Below, piece by piece: positions 53,214 to 61,460 of a stretch of DNA of 64,000 nucleotides (position 1 is the stretch's first letter; every line of letters begins with the position of its first letter). The stretch is from JAAFHI01 sp039793685 (lineage in GTDB: Bacteria > Acidobacteriota > Blastocatellia > Chloracidobacteriales > Chloracidobacteriaceae). Position numbers and translations under genes: made by a program. Under the pieces are notes generated by a model. The model had not been told where the DNA came from. It saw only the letters and a list, made by a program, of their open reading frames with translations, and did not search any database. The stretch lies in the NCBI GenBank assembly GCA_039793685.1, contig JBDRAL010000100.1:88546-152545 (forward strand), in the 5' to 3' direction.

Positions 53214-56200
53214 ATGTCCATGAAAATCGTTTCCTTGCGTGTCTTCCTCTGTCTGTGCGCGCTCGCGGTGGCGGGCGCGTCGGTCCCGAACGTTTTCGCC
53301 CAGAGCGCGAAACCGGACCCCAAAGTCTTTGATAAATTGAAGTTTCGCCAGATCGGCCCGTTTCGCGGCGGGCGCAGCGGGGCCGTCGCGGGCGTACCGG
53401 GGCAGCCGAATGTCTACTACTTCGGCGCGACCGGCGGCGGCGTCTGGAAGACGACCGACGGAGGCATCAACTGGGAACCGATCTCCGACGGGTTTTTCGG
53501 GACCGGTTCGGTCGGAGCAATCGCCGTGAGCGAATCCGATCCGAACGTCATCTACGTCGGGATGGGCGAGGAAACGTGGCGCGGCAACGTGTCGCATGGC
53601 GACGGGGTGTACAAATCGACCGACGCCGGAAAGACATGGAAGAAGCTGGGTCTCGAAAATACGCGGCACATTTCGCGCATCCGGATTCATCCGAAGAACC
53701 CGGACGTGGCCTATGTCGGGGCGATGGGCCATTGCTTCGGTCCGAACGAGGAACGCGGCGTGTTCCGTACGACGGACGGCGGCAAGACGTGGCAGAAGAT
53801 TCTGTTCAAGTCGAACAAGGCGGGCGTTTCCGATCTCGCGATGGACACGAATAACCCGCGCGTGCTGTTTGCCGGATTCTGGGAAGCCCAGCGTACGCCC
53901 TATTCGCTTTCGAGCGGTGGCGAGGGCAGCGGCCTGTGGAAAACGACCGACGGCGGCGACACCTGGACGGAAATCACCCGCAATCAGGGACTTCCGAAGG
54001 GCATCATCGGCAAGGTCGGCGTGTCGGTGTCGCCGGTGGATTCGCAGCGGGTCTGGGCCATCATCGAAGCCGAAGAAGGCGGTCTGTTCCGTTCGGACGA
54101 CGGCGGCGACACCTGGAGCAAGACGAGTCAGGACCGCAACCTGCGCCAGCGCGCGTGGTACTACACGAAGGTCTACGCCGACACGAAGGAAGTGGACACG
54201 GTTTACGTTCTGAACGTCAACTTTCACAAATCCATCGACGGCGGGCGTTCCTTCTCGGTCATCGGTTCCAATCACGGCGACCATCACGACCTCTGGATCG
54301 CGCCGGAGAATCCCAAGCGCATGATTCTGGGCGATGACGGCGGCGGCGCGGTTTCGACGGACGGCGGCGGACGCTGGACCGACCTCGACCAGCCGACGGC
54401 GCAGTTCTACCGGGTCACGGTGGATGATCAGTTTCCCTTCAACATCTACGGCGCGCAGCAGGACAACTCGACGGTGAAAATCAAGTCGCGGTCGAACGAT
54501 TTCGGCATCGGCGAGCGCGACTGGTACGACGTGGGCGGCGGCGAATCCGGCTGGATCGCGCCGAGTCCGGTCAATCCGGACGTTGTGTTCGCCGGGAGTT
54601 ATGACGGGTTGCTGACGCGCTACGACCACAAGACGGGCCAGACCCGCGACGTGAACGTTTATCCCGACAACCCGATGGGCAGCGGCGCGGAGGGGATGAA
54701 GTACCGGTTTCAGTGGAACTTCCCGCTCGTCTTTTCGAAGCACGAGCCGAACGCGCTCTACGCCGGGGGCAACATCCTTTTCAAGTCCACGGATGACGGC
54801 CAGAGCTGGAAGGCGGTGTCGCCGGACCTGACCCGCAACGACAAGACGAAGCTCGGCCCGTCGGGCGGTCCGATTACGAAGGACAACACGAGCGTTGAGT
54901 ACTACTGCACGATTTTCGCGGTTTCGGAATCGCCGGTGCGGAAGGGCGTCTGGTGGGCGGGGTCGGACGACGGCCTGATTCACGTCACGCAGGACGGCGA
55001 GAAGTGGGACAACGTCACGCCGCGCGACATGCCGGAGTGGATTCAGATCAACGCCATTGACGCCTCGCCGCATGACGCGGGCACGGCGTATGTTGCGGCC
55101 ACGAAGTACAAGAGCGACGATTTCCATCCGTATCTCTACAAGACGACCGATTTCGGCAAGACGTGGAAGAAGATCGTGAAGGGTCTGCCGGAAAATTCGT
55201 TCACGCGCGTGGTGCGCGAGGACCCGCGGCGCAAGGGATTGTTGTACGCGGGGACGGAAACGGGGTTGTACGTTTCGTTCGACGACGGCGAAAACTGGCA
55301 GCCGTTCCAGTGCAACGTGCCGGTCGTGCCGGTGACCGATCTGATCATTCACAAGCGCGACAACGCGCTGGTGGTGGCCACGCAGGGCCGGGCGTTCTGG
55401 GTGCTGGACGACCTGACCGTCGTGCAGCAGGCAGCGGAAAAGGCCGTGACGGAAAAGGTGCGGCTGTTCAAGCCCGAAACCGCCTATCGCCTCGACGGTC
55501 CGAACTTCCCGTTGCCGAAAACGGCGACCATCGGCCAGAACCCGGCCACGGGTGCGGTGGTGTACTTCAATCTGAATGAAAAACCGGCGAAGGAAGTGAA
55601 GCTCGTCTTTTCCGATATGAACGGAAAGGAATTGCGGACCTTCATCGGACGCGCGAAGGGCGCGGACGGACCGGGCGGCGGTCCCGGCGGTCCGACCGAC
55701 GTGTTTCAGTATGAAGTCGGTTTGAACCGTTTCATCTGGGACACGCGTTTGTCGGGCGCGACCCGTTTCCCCGGTCTGGTGCTCTGGGCGGGCGATCTGC
55801 GCGGGCCGAAGGTGGTCCCCGGCTCGTATCAGGTGACGCTGGTCGTGGACGGTGAAAAGCAGGCGCAGTCGTTTGAAATCAAAAAGGACCCGCGCGTGAC
55901 GGTCACCCAGGAGGAATTTCAGGCGCAGTTCGACATGCTGCTGAAAATCCGCGACAAGGTAACGGAAACGCACAAGGCGATTCTCAACATCCGCGACATG
56001 CGCAAGCAGCTCGATGACGCCGAGGGCCGCGCCAAGGCCAAGCCCGAAGCGAAGGAACTGCTCGACCTGGCGAAGACGATTCGCGAGAAGTTGACGGCTA
56101 TCGAGGAAACGCTGGTCCAGACGAAGATTCAGAGCGGACAGGACCCGTTGAACTTCCCGATCAAGCTGAACAACAAGCTCGCGGCGCTGACCGGCGTGGT

Positions 56201-56369
56201 GGGCGGCGCGGATGGTCCTCCGACGACTCAGGCGCAGGCGGTGTACGCCGACCTGACCGGCCGCATCGACGCCGAACTTCAAAAACTCGACGCCGTGATG
56301 AAGGGGGAAGTGGCACAGTTCAACGCGAAGTACCGCGAACTGGGCCTCCCGCTGCTCGCGCCGCGATAA
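53214..56369 (+). CDS. exported BNR/Asp-box (sortilin-like) propeller protein
   Basis: A 1051-residue protein. The signal peptide (MSMKIVSLRVFLCLCALAVAG, ending FAQ) is followed by many Asp-box motifs (KTTDGGINWEP, KSTDAGKTWKKL, RTTDGGKTWQK, KTTDGGDTWTE, RSDDGGDTWSK, KSTDDGQSWKA, SFDDGENWQPF) of a beta-propeller. Then comes a beta-sandwich domain (about 745-880) and a helical coiled C-terminus (LLKIRDKVTETHKAILNIRDM). It is annotated in many bacteria as a glycosyl hydrolase by similarity to sialidase-like propellers, but no catalytic residues are evident. The start chosen is the ATG just before the signal peptide. It acts outside the cytoplasm. Confidence 0.83.
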   Translation: MSMKIVSLRVFLCLCALAVAGASVPNVFAQSAKPDPKVFDKLKFRQIGPFRGGRSGAVAGVPGQPNVYYFGATGGGVWKTTDGGINWEPISDGFFGTGSVGAIAVSESDPNVIYVGMGEETWRGNVSHGDGVYKSTDAGKTWKKLGLENTRHISRIRIHPKNPDVAYVGAMGHCFGPNEERGVFRTTDGGKTWQKILFKSNKAGVSDLAMDTNNPRVLFAGFWEAQRTPYSLSSGGEGSGLWKTTDGGDTWTEITRNQGLPKGIIGKVGVSVSPVDSQRVWAIIEAEEGGLFRSDDGGDTWSKTSQDRNLRQRAWYYTKVYADTKEVDTVYVLNVNFHKSIDGGRSFSVIGSNHGDHHDLWIAPENPKRMILGDDGGGAVSTDGGGRWTDLDQPTAQFYRVTVDDQFPFNIYGAQQDNSTVKIKSRSNDFGIGERDWYDVGGGESGWIAPSPVNPDVVFAGSYDGLLTRYDHKTGQTRDVNVYPDNPMGSGAEGMKYRFQWNFPLVFSKHEPNALYAGGNILFKSTDDGQSWKAVSPDLTRNDKTKLGPSGGPITKDNTSVEYYCTIFAVSESPVRKGVWWAGSDDGLIHVTQDGEKWDNVTPRDMPEWIQINAIDASPHDAGTAYVAATKYKSDDFHPYLYKTTDFGKTWKKIVKGLPENSFTRVVREDPRRKGLLYAGTETGLYVSFDDGENWQPFQCNVPVVPVTDLIIHKRDNALVVATQGRAFWVLDDLTVVQQAAEKAVTEKVRLFKPETAYRLDGPNFPLPKTATIGQNPATGAVVYFNLNEKPAKEVKLVFSDMNGKELRTFIGRAKGADGPGGGPGGPTDVFQYEVGLNRFIWDTRLSGATRFPGLVLWAGDLRGPKVVPGSYQVTLVVDGEKQAQSFEIKKDPRVTVTQEEFQAQFDMLLKIRDKVTETHKAILNIRDMRKQLDDAEGRAKAKPEAKELLDLAKTIREKLTAIEETLVQTKIQSGQDPLNFPIKLNNKLAALTGVVGGADGPPTTQAQAVYADLTGRIDAELQKLDAVMKGEVAQFNAKYRELGLPLLAPR

Positions 56370-56417
56370 TTGAGTGCGTTGGAGCGCGCGCATCCTGCGC
56401 ACACTCCGTTCCAAACT

Positions 56418-56461
56418 GGAAGCCGCCGAGAACGGATGTTCCCGGCGGCTTCCTCGTTTTT
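56418..56461 (+). terminator. Rho-independent terminator after the BNR gene
   Basis: An 11-bp perfect stem, GGAAGCCGCCG pairing with CGGCGGCTTCC across a 14-nt loop, is followed by TCGTTTTT. It lies 49 nt after the stop codon of the BNR gene and separates it from the SUMF1-like gene. Confidence 0.82.
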
Positions 56462-56561
56462 GAAGGGAAAGCTGGACAGAACAATGTCTTACCGGCAAAG
56501 TTGCTTTCAGTTTCCAAACCGATTCCTGTGTGACACGGGATTTTTTTTCGGAGAGTGAAGG

Positions 56562-57389
56562 ATGCCGACGAAACCCGAAAAGAAAATGCATAAACCGGGC
56601 GACGTGATGATCGGCGCGGCCGGAATCGAATTCACGTTCATCCCCGACGGCGGGTTCCGGATGGGATCGACCGATGCGGAAATCGCCGAGGCTTTCGAAA
56701 ACACGCTCAAATTTTCGGAATATGCCCAGATTCAATGGTTCGACAACGAAGGACCGCGGCACTGGGTGGAAATTTCGAAGCCGTTCTGGATGGGGCGGTT
56801 TCAGGTGACGCAGGCACAGTGGGCGGCGGTGATGGGCGACAATCCGAGTTTTTTCAAGGAGTGTCCCGATTGTCCGGTCGAAAATGTGAGCTGGAAGGAT
56901 TGTCAGGCGTTCATCCTGAAGTTGAACGCGATGGGGGACGGCATCAAGTACGCCCTTCCGACCGAGGCCCAGTGGGAGTACGCCTGCCGGGCCGGGACGA
57001 CGACCGTGTATTCCTTCGGTTCGACGATGACGACCGAGCAGGCCAACTTCAACGGGGAAGATTTGTACGGCGACTTTGCGCCCGGCCTATACCGGCGGCG
57101 GACGATCCCGGTCGGTTCGTTGAACGCGCCGAATCCGTGGGGCTTGCACGACATGCACGGAAATGTCGCCGAATGGTGCGCCGACCGCTACGACCCGGCG
57201 TTTTACGCGGTTTCCCCAAGTGTCGATCCGAAAGGGCCGCGGGGAGGCACTACCCGCGTGGTGCGTGGGGGAAGCTGGCGCTACGGTTTGATGAATGTCC
57301 GTTCGGCCAACCGGACCAAAAGTCGGCCCGACCGCCGGGACAGCACCATCGGATTCCGGCTCGTGGCCGTTAAAAAGTCTGGAGTCTGA
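56562..57389 (+). CDS. SUMF1/formylglycine-generating-enzyme-like protein
   Basis: A 275-residue cytosolic protein of the FGE-sulfatase/SUMF1 family (PF03781). Family blocks: FTFIPDGGFRMGSTD, the alpha-beta core with FWMGRFQVTQAQWAAVMGDNPS, VENVSWKDCQAFI, LPTEAQWEYACRAG, WGLHDMHGNVAEWCADRY, and the C-terminal RVVRGGSWRYG..SANRTK..RDSTIGFRLV. Family members that act as true FGE need an active-site Cys pair that is not obvious here, so a generic role is more likely. GAGAGTGAAGG directly precedes the ATG. The stop codon lies inside a GTCTGGA repeat. Confidence 0.85.
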   Translation: MPTKPEKKMHKPGDVMIGAAGIEFTFIPDGGFRMGSTDAEIAEAFENTLKFSEYAQIQWFDNEGPRHWVEISKPFWMGRFQVTQAQWAAVMGDNPSFFKECPDCPVENVSWKDCQAFILKLNAMGDGIKYALPTEAQWEYACRAGTTTVYSFGSTMTTEQANFNGEDLYGDFAPGLYRRRTIPVGSLNAPNPWGLHDMHGNVAEWCADRYDPAFYAVSPSVDPKGPRGGTTRVVRGGSWRYGLMNVRSANRTKSRPDRRDSTIGFRLVAVKKSGV

Positions 57390-57411
57390 AGTCAAGCGTC
57401 TGGAGTCAAGG
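57377..57411. repeat. heptad repeats (GTCTGGA family) at the SUMF1-like stop codon
   Basis: GTCTGGA GTCTGAA GTCAAGC GTCTGGA GTCAAGG. The array starts inside the end of the SUMF1-like gene and supplies its TGA stop (57387-57389). It lies just before the ATG of the RNA ligase gene. The same words and position recur at 63776-63797. Confidence 0.75.
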
Positions 57412-57420
57412 CGAAGAACG

Positions 57421-58578
57421 ATGAAACCTGAACCCGAAATTCCGGCACCGGTGATTCACCCAGCGCGGCTGGTCGAGTTCGACGAACTGATCGCCGGACT
57501 CGACGCGGGCGTTGCCGCCGGCGCGATTTACGAACGTTCAGACGACGGGCTGTCGATCTTTCATTACTCGAACCGGTGCGTGTACGACTTGCTGTGGACG
57601 CCGTCGAGCCTGATGGCGCGCGGACTGATTCTCGATCGGGCGGCCCGGCGGATCGTGGCGACGCCGTTTCCGAAGTTCTTCAATTTTTCCGAGCCGGGCG
57701 TAACGCAGCCGATTCCGACCGACGAACCGTTCGAAACCTTCGAAAAGCTCGATGGCAGCCTCGGCATTGTTTTTCACCACGCCGGACAATGGAAAGTGAC
57801 GACCAAGGGGGCGTTCGGGACGCCGCAGGCGCTCTGGGCTGAATCGCGATTGGCGGGACTGAACCTCGACGCGCTGCGGCCCGGCGATACCTACCTTTTT
57901 GAAATCGTGTCGAAAGAAAACCGGATCGTCGTGGCCTACCCCTTTGAAGAACTGGTTTTGCTCGGGGGCTATTCGGAGGACGGTCGGGAGTTCGTACGAA
58001 CGGAGCTTGAAACGCTGGCGGACCATCTCGGTTGCCGGATTGCGGCGGCGCACCGGTTCGCCGATTTCGATGAATTGTTCGCGGCGGCGGGGTCGCTCGG
58101 GCGGTTGTCGGAAGGGTTTGTGGTCCGGTTCGAGCGCGGATTGCGGTTGAAGTTGAAGGGGGCGGAATACTGCCGGATTCATCGGCTGGTCTCGCGGGTG
58201 ACGCCGCTCGGGTTGTACGAAATGCTGGAAGCGGGCGACGATCCGGAAACGGTTCGACGGATGATTCCCGAGGAATTCCTTGAAGACTTCGACCGGATTC
58301 TGGAACTGCTTCGGCGAAGGCTGGCGGAAGTGACGGAAGCGGTCGAGGCGGCGTTCGAGAAGACGAGGCATCTTTCAGACCGCGACATCGGGCTGGCGCT
58401 TTCGACGATGGATGAACTGTCCCGGATGTTCCTTTTTTCCCGGCGGAAGTTCGGTCCGGAATGGACGAGCAATTCCAAATCGCGCGGCGCGCTGTTTCGG
58501 TGGATTCGTCCGAAGGGGGATGAACTGCCGGGCTATGTGCCGTCTTCAACCGTGGCGCGAATTCGCGGCGAGAACTGA
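57421..58578 (+). CDS. T4 Rnl1-like RNA ligase
   Basis: A 385-residue covalent nucleotidyltransferase of the T4 RNA ligase 1-like family. The nucleotidyl lysine is K109 in FEKLDGSLG (motif I KxDGS). Motif III-like LFEIVSKENRIVV, motif IV SEGFVVRF near 230 and motif V LKLKGAEYCRI near 243 follow. Such enzymes join 5'-phosphate and 3'-OH RNA ends and may repair broken RNA. The start at MKPEPEIPAP is preferred to an upstream in-frame extension that reads through the SUMF1-like gene. The C-terminal 130 residues are helical. It lies 31 nt after the SUMF1-like gene. Confidence 0.83.
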   Translation: MKPEPEIPAPVIHPARLVEFDELIAGLDAGVAAGAIYERSDDGLSIFHYSNRCVYDLLWTPSSLMARGLILDRAARRIVATPFPKFFNFSEPGVTQPIPTDEPFETFEKLDGSLGIVFHHAGQWKVTTKGAFGTPQALWAESRLAGLNLDALRPGDTYLFEIVSKENRIVVAYPFEELVLLGGYSEDGREFVRTELETLADHLGCRIAAAHRFADFDELFAAAGSLGRLSEGFVVRFERGLRLKLKGAEYCRIHRLVSRVTPLGLYEMLEAGDDPETVRRMIPEEFLEDFDRILELLRRRLAEVTEAVEAAFEKTRHLSDRDIGLALSTMDELSRMFLFSRRKFGPEWTSNSKSRGALFRWIRPKGDELPGYVPSSTVARIRGEN

Positions 58579-58588
58579 GGGTTTTTCT

Positions 58589-58732
58589 TCAACCGCGCTT
58601 CTTTTTGCAGCGATCCGAGCAGTATTTGACCTGTTCCCAGACCTTTTCCCACTTTTTCCGCCAGGTGAAGGGACGCCCGCAGGACGCGCAGGTTTTGACG
58701 GGCAGATCGTTCTTTTTGACTCCGTTCGGCAT
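58589..58732 (-). CDS. DUF2256 small zinc-binding-like protein
   Basis: A 47-residue protein with the DUF2256 signature: LPVKTCASCGRPFTWRKKWE, then WEQVKYCSDRCKKK. Four cysteines in CxxC...CxxxC form a likely zinc ribbon. AAGGAG lies 8 nt before the ATG, so this short reading is well supported. It is convergent with the RNA ligase gene with only 10 bp between stops. Function unknown. Confidence 0.85.
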   Translation of the reverse strand: MPNGVKKNDLPVKTCASCGRPFTWRKKWEKVWEQVKYCSDRCKKKRG

Positions 58733-58945
58733 CGGTCGGCTCCTTTGAATTTCGGCGATGCCAAAAAATCGCTTTTCCCCGATGCGCGTCGGTTCGAAAC
58801 CGCACTTCCGGGGACGCCCCGTATGGTCGAATTTGGGGATGAAAAAAATCGTCCGGGAAAGTAAAGGTGAGACAGTGCCTTTGTGGCCCGTCCCGATTCT
58901 GATTGTTTGAAGCGGACGGGAAGGCCCGTTGCTTCCGGAGTTGTC

Positions 58946-59158
58946 ATGCTGAGTACCGTGCAAGTCGAGGTTCTTCAGCGTCCCCGTCTTGGTTTTCCGT
59001 TTGTGGTCGAGTATCTCGGGCTGGAAAGCCCCGTCGTTGAGCCGCTTGAGGCAGACCCCCCGGTTCCGCTGGTGCCCGAAATGGTCGCGGTCACCGCCGA
59101 TTCACTGGTTCCGCCAGTCTGGCGCTACCTGGTTCCGCGCCAAAGCACGGGTGTTTGA
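58946..59158 (+). CDS. possible small protein of unknown function
   Basis: A 70-residue frame beginning MLSTVQVEVLQRP with GGAG 6 nt before the ATG. The sequence is rich in Val and Pro and shows no family. It lies in an otherwise empty region before the cobalamin riboswitch. It may be a chance open frame, since high-G+C DNA yields many. Confidence 0.3.
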   Translation: MLSTVQVEVLQRPRLGFPFVVEYLGLESPVVEPLEADPPVPLVPEMVAVTADSLVPPVWRYLVPRQSTGV

Positions 59159-59208
59159 CCCGGTAGGCGGGGGAGTGCGGAGGAACGGGTAAAAAAGGGG
59201 CAAGGGTG

Positions 59209-59237
59209 TTGACACGACGAGTCATGAGGCGTAGGGT
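59209..59237 (+). promoter_or_regulatory. candidate sigma-70-type promoter of the cobalamin riboswitch transcript
   Basis: TTGACA (59209-59214) and TAGGGT (59232-59237) with a 17-nt spacer. Transcription from here would start about 30 nt before the riboswitch aptamer. The -35 element is perfect and the -10 keeps TA...T only. Confidence 0.55.
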
Positions 59238-59273
59238 ATCGCCATCTTAATTCTTCGTTCTTTGAGCCAAATT

Positions 59274-59393
59274 TCAGGTGCCCGTAACACCCTTTATTAT
59301 CGTTACGGGAGAATAGGGAAGCAGGTGAGATTCCTGCACGGTCGCGCCGCCGTAACGCTCCTTGCGAGTGAAGTCGGAAGACCTGCCTGAGAT
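59274..59393 (+). promoter_or_regulatory. cobalamin riboswitch
   Basis: The aptamer carries the usual AdoCbl-riboswitch landmarks: TCAGGTGCCC at the 5' side, the GGGAAGCAGGTGAGATTCCTGC hairpin-forming block with its GCACGGTC, CGCCGCCGTAAC, and the 3' B12-box region GAAGTCGGAAGACCTGCCTG. It precedes a transport ATPase gene. Cobalamin binding should switch off expression of the CWC and BtuD-like genes through the terminator downstream. Confidence 0.9.
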
Positions 59394-59507
59394 TGTTCGC
59401 GCTCGGCTCTCCGCGGTTGAGAGACGACGTATCCTCATATGAAGGCTCTTGCCGTCTCCGCTTCCTCCCAGAAGCAACGGCTTCGGAATTGGCACTCATA
59501 CGCCAAG

Positions 59508-59560
59508 CCTCCGTCCGGATTGCGTTCCCTCCTTTTTACGCGACCGGGCGGAGGTTTTTC
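59508..59560 (+). terminator. riboswitch-linked intrinsic terminator (expression platform)
   Basis: CCTCCGTCCGG (59508-59518) pairs with CCGGGCGGAGG (59544-59554) with one G-T wobble, followed by TTTTTC. It lies between the cobalamin aptamer and the first gene, so the riboswitch likely acts by transcription termination. Confidence 0.72.
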
Positions 59561-59582
59561 ACTTTCGGGCGAAAATTCTGCA

Positions 59583-59798
59583 ATGAGTGACCGATCGACC
59601 GGCTCGCCGGAATCAAATGTTTCAATGCCTTCCTTTTGTCCACGCTGCGAAGCGCCCTTCGCGTGCGGCGCGTCGGTCTTCGGTTGCTGGTGTTTCGATT
59701 ACCAGTTGACGGCCGAGATGCGGCAATTCATTCAGGATCGCTTTCGAGGTTGCCTCTGCCCGCGCTGTCTGGAACATTTCTCCCTCATCGGGAAATGA
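59583..59798 (+). CDS. cysteine-rich CWC family protein
   Basis: A 71-residue protein with FCPRCEAPFACGA, then FGCWCFDYQL and a closing CLCPRCLEHF: the CWC family (PF14375) with four CxC/CxxC elements that probably bind a metal. It is first in the cobalamin-riboswitch transcript, 22 nt before the ABC ATPase gene. A longer in-frame reading from 59439 overlaps the terminator and is unlikely. The protein's role in B12 handling is unknown. Confidence 0.78.
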   Translation: MSDRSTGSPESNVSMPSFCPRCEAPFACGASVFGCWCFDYQLTAEMRQFIQDRFRGCLCPRCLEHFSLIGK

Positions 59799-59820
59799 AC
59801 AATGGCGGAAAGGCGCTTCA

Positions 59821-60618
59821 ATGCTTCAACTCGAAAACGCGGGGGTGACGGGTGCCGGCTGCTGGATGGTCCGGGAGGTTACGCTTCAACTTGCTCCCGG
59901 TGCGCTGACGGCGCTGGTGGGACCAAACGGTTCCGGAAAAACGACGACCTTGCGAATGCTGGCGGGCCTGATTGCGCCCTCAGAGGGAACAGTCCGGTTT
60001 GAAGGCCGCGATCTGCGCGATCTGTCGCCGAGGGAACTTGCCCGGCGCGTGACCTACGTCCCGCAGGATACCCACCTCGATTTTGATTTCACCGTCCGGG
60101 AAATCGTCTCGATGGGACGCCACGCCCACCTCGGACGCTTTCAGAGCGAGGGCACCCACGACCGTGACGTGATTCAAAAAGCCATGGAACGGACCGACAT
60201 TCAGCATCTTGCGCGTCGGTCGGTGACGGAGCTTTCCGGCGGTGAACGCCAGCGCGTCGTCATTGCGCGCAGTCTCGCAACGGAGGCAAGCGTCGTACTG
60301 CTCGACGAGCCGACCGCCAGCCTCGACATCGCACACGCCCTCGACATTCTGTCCCTGTGCCGCTCACTGACGGAGGAAGGGAAGACGATCTGCCTTGCGA
60401 TTCACGATCTGAACGCCGCCGCGCGCTTTGCCGACCGGGTCGGACTCATGGCTGGCGGGAGCCTCGTCGCACTTGGGACGGCGCAGGAAATCTTCACTCC
60501 CGAAAGAATAGCCGCCGTTTTTGGCGTCACCGTCCAGACCGCTGTCGCGCCCGACGGATCGTCGCACTATGTGTTTCGACGCGAAAACGGTCAGGCGGCC
60601 CCGGAGCGAACCGCCTGA
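59821..60618 (+). CDS. ABC transporter ATP-binding protein, BtuD/FecE-like (cobalamin uptake)
   Basis: A 265-residue ATPase with Walker A GPNGSGKTT, Q-loop region YVPQDTHLD, signature LSGGERQR, Walker B VVLLDEPTA and the switch His in AIHDLNAAARFADRV. This belongs to the subfamily of importers for B12, haem and siderophores. The upstream cobalamin riboswitch argues for B12. No permease (BtuC) or binding protein (BtuF) follows; the next gene is convergent. GGAAAGG precedes the ATG. Confidence 0.82.
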   Translation: MLQLENAGVTGAGCWMVREVTLQLAPGALTALVGPNGSGKTTTLRMLAGLIAPSEGTVRFEGRDLRDLSPRELARRVTYVPQDTHLDFDFTVREIVSMGRHAHLGRFQSEGTHDRDVIQKAMERTDIQHLARRSVTELSGGERQRVVIARSLATEASVVLLDEPTASLDIAHALDILSLCRSLTEEGKTICLAIHDLNAAARFADRVGLMAGGSLVALGTAQEIFTPERIAAVFGVTVQTAVAPDGSSHYVFRRENGQAAPERTA

Positions 60619-60641
60619 CGTGGCACTTACAAGTGTTTCCA

Positions 60642-61367
60642 TCAGAAAAAACTGCGCCGGAGGCGATGGCCGCCGTCGATATGAAGGACCTCGCCCGTGA
60701 TGCCGTTGTTGGTCATCAGGTGAAGGACGGCCGCGCCCACTTCATCCGCCGAAACCAGTCGGCCAATCAGTGATTCCCTGGAAACCGCCGAGAAAACCTC
60801 GTTTTTGGCCTCGCCGAGCTGGCCGTCCCACATCGGGGTGTCGGTCCAGCCGGGAGCGACGGCGTTGACGCGGATTGGCGCGAGGTCGATTGCGGCGGCG
60901 CGGGCGAGCTGTTCGACCGCCGCCGTGCCCACGTTGGTGATCCAGAGGCCGCCAACCGGGTGATCCGTCGAAATCGCCCCGGTCAGGGTGATCGAACCGC
61001 CCGCCTTCATTTTTCCCGCGGCGGCCCGGATGACATAGGCTGCGCCCCAGAGGCGTTCCTCGATGGCCAGGCGGTAGTGGGCGATGTCGTTTTCCAGAAT
61101 GCCGCCGCCCATTCCGACTCCCGACGAAACGTAGACATGATCGACATGGTCAAAATGTTCAAACGTCCGTTTGACGGCTGATTCGTCGGCAATGTCGGCC
61201 TGTTCGGTTGCGACTCCGCCGAGAAGGTTCGCGGCGTCCCGAAGTCGTTGGGCGGACCGGCCAACGATCGTGACTGATGCGCCTTCTTCTTTCGCAAGTT
61301 TCGCGGTGGCCAGCCCCATGCCGGAGCTTCCCCCGAAAATGATGATTTTCTTGCCGGACAATCGCAT
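60642..61367 (-). CDS. SDR-family protein lacking the YxxxK dyad
   Basis: A 241-residue short-chain dehydrogenase fold. The coenzyme-binding GGSSGMGLATA, NNAG-like VSSGVGMGGG, Ser in LTGAIS and the C-terminal LHIDGGHRLRR agree with the family. The usual catalytic YxxxK is replaced by ITNVG in the segment WITNVGTAAVEQLA, so classic oxidoreductase chemistry is doubtful. The AraC gene lies upstream on the same strand, 93 nt away, and may regulate it. Some SDR subfamilies have such a replacement. Confidence 0.78.
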   Translation of the reverse strand: MRLSGKKIIIFGGSSGMGLATAKLAKEEGASVTIVGRSAQRLRDAANLLGGVATEQADIADESAVKRTFEHFDHVDHVYVSSGVGMGGGILENDIAHYRLAIEERLWGAAYVIRAAAGKMKAGGSITLTGAISTDHPVGGLWITNVGTAAVEQLARAAAIDLAPIRVNAVAPGWTDTPMWDGQLGEAKNEVFSAVSRESLIGRLVSADEVGAAVLHLMTNNGITGEVLHIDGGHRLRRSFF

Positions 61368-61460
61368 GTGTTTGACTCCAATTTCTGAATGGTGCGAACG
61401 ATGGATTTCGTTCGGGCCGGATTCTGGACAGGAGTCGGAGCGGGTGCTTGTCCGTATGGC

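Noticed and set aside
53148..56762. A 1200-codon open frame antisense to the BNR gene
   Set aside because: It lacks family similarity and a signal peptide, and arises from G+C-rich codon bias opposite a strongly supported gene.
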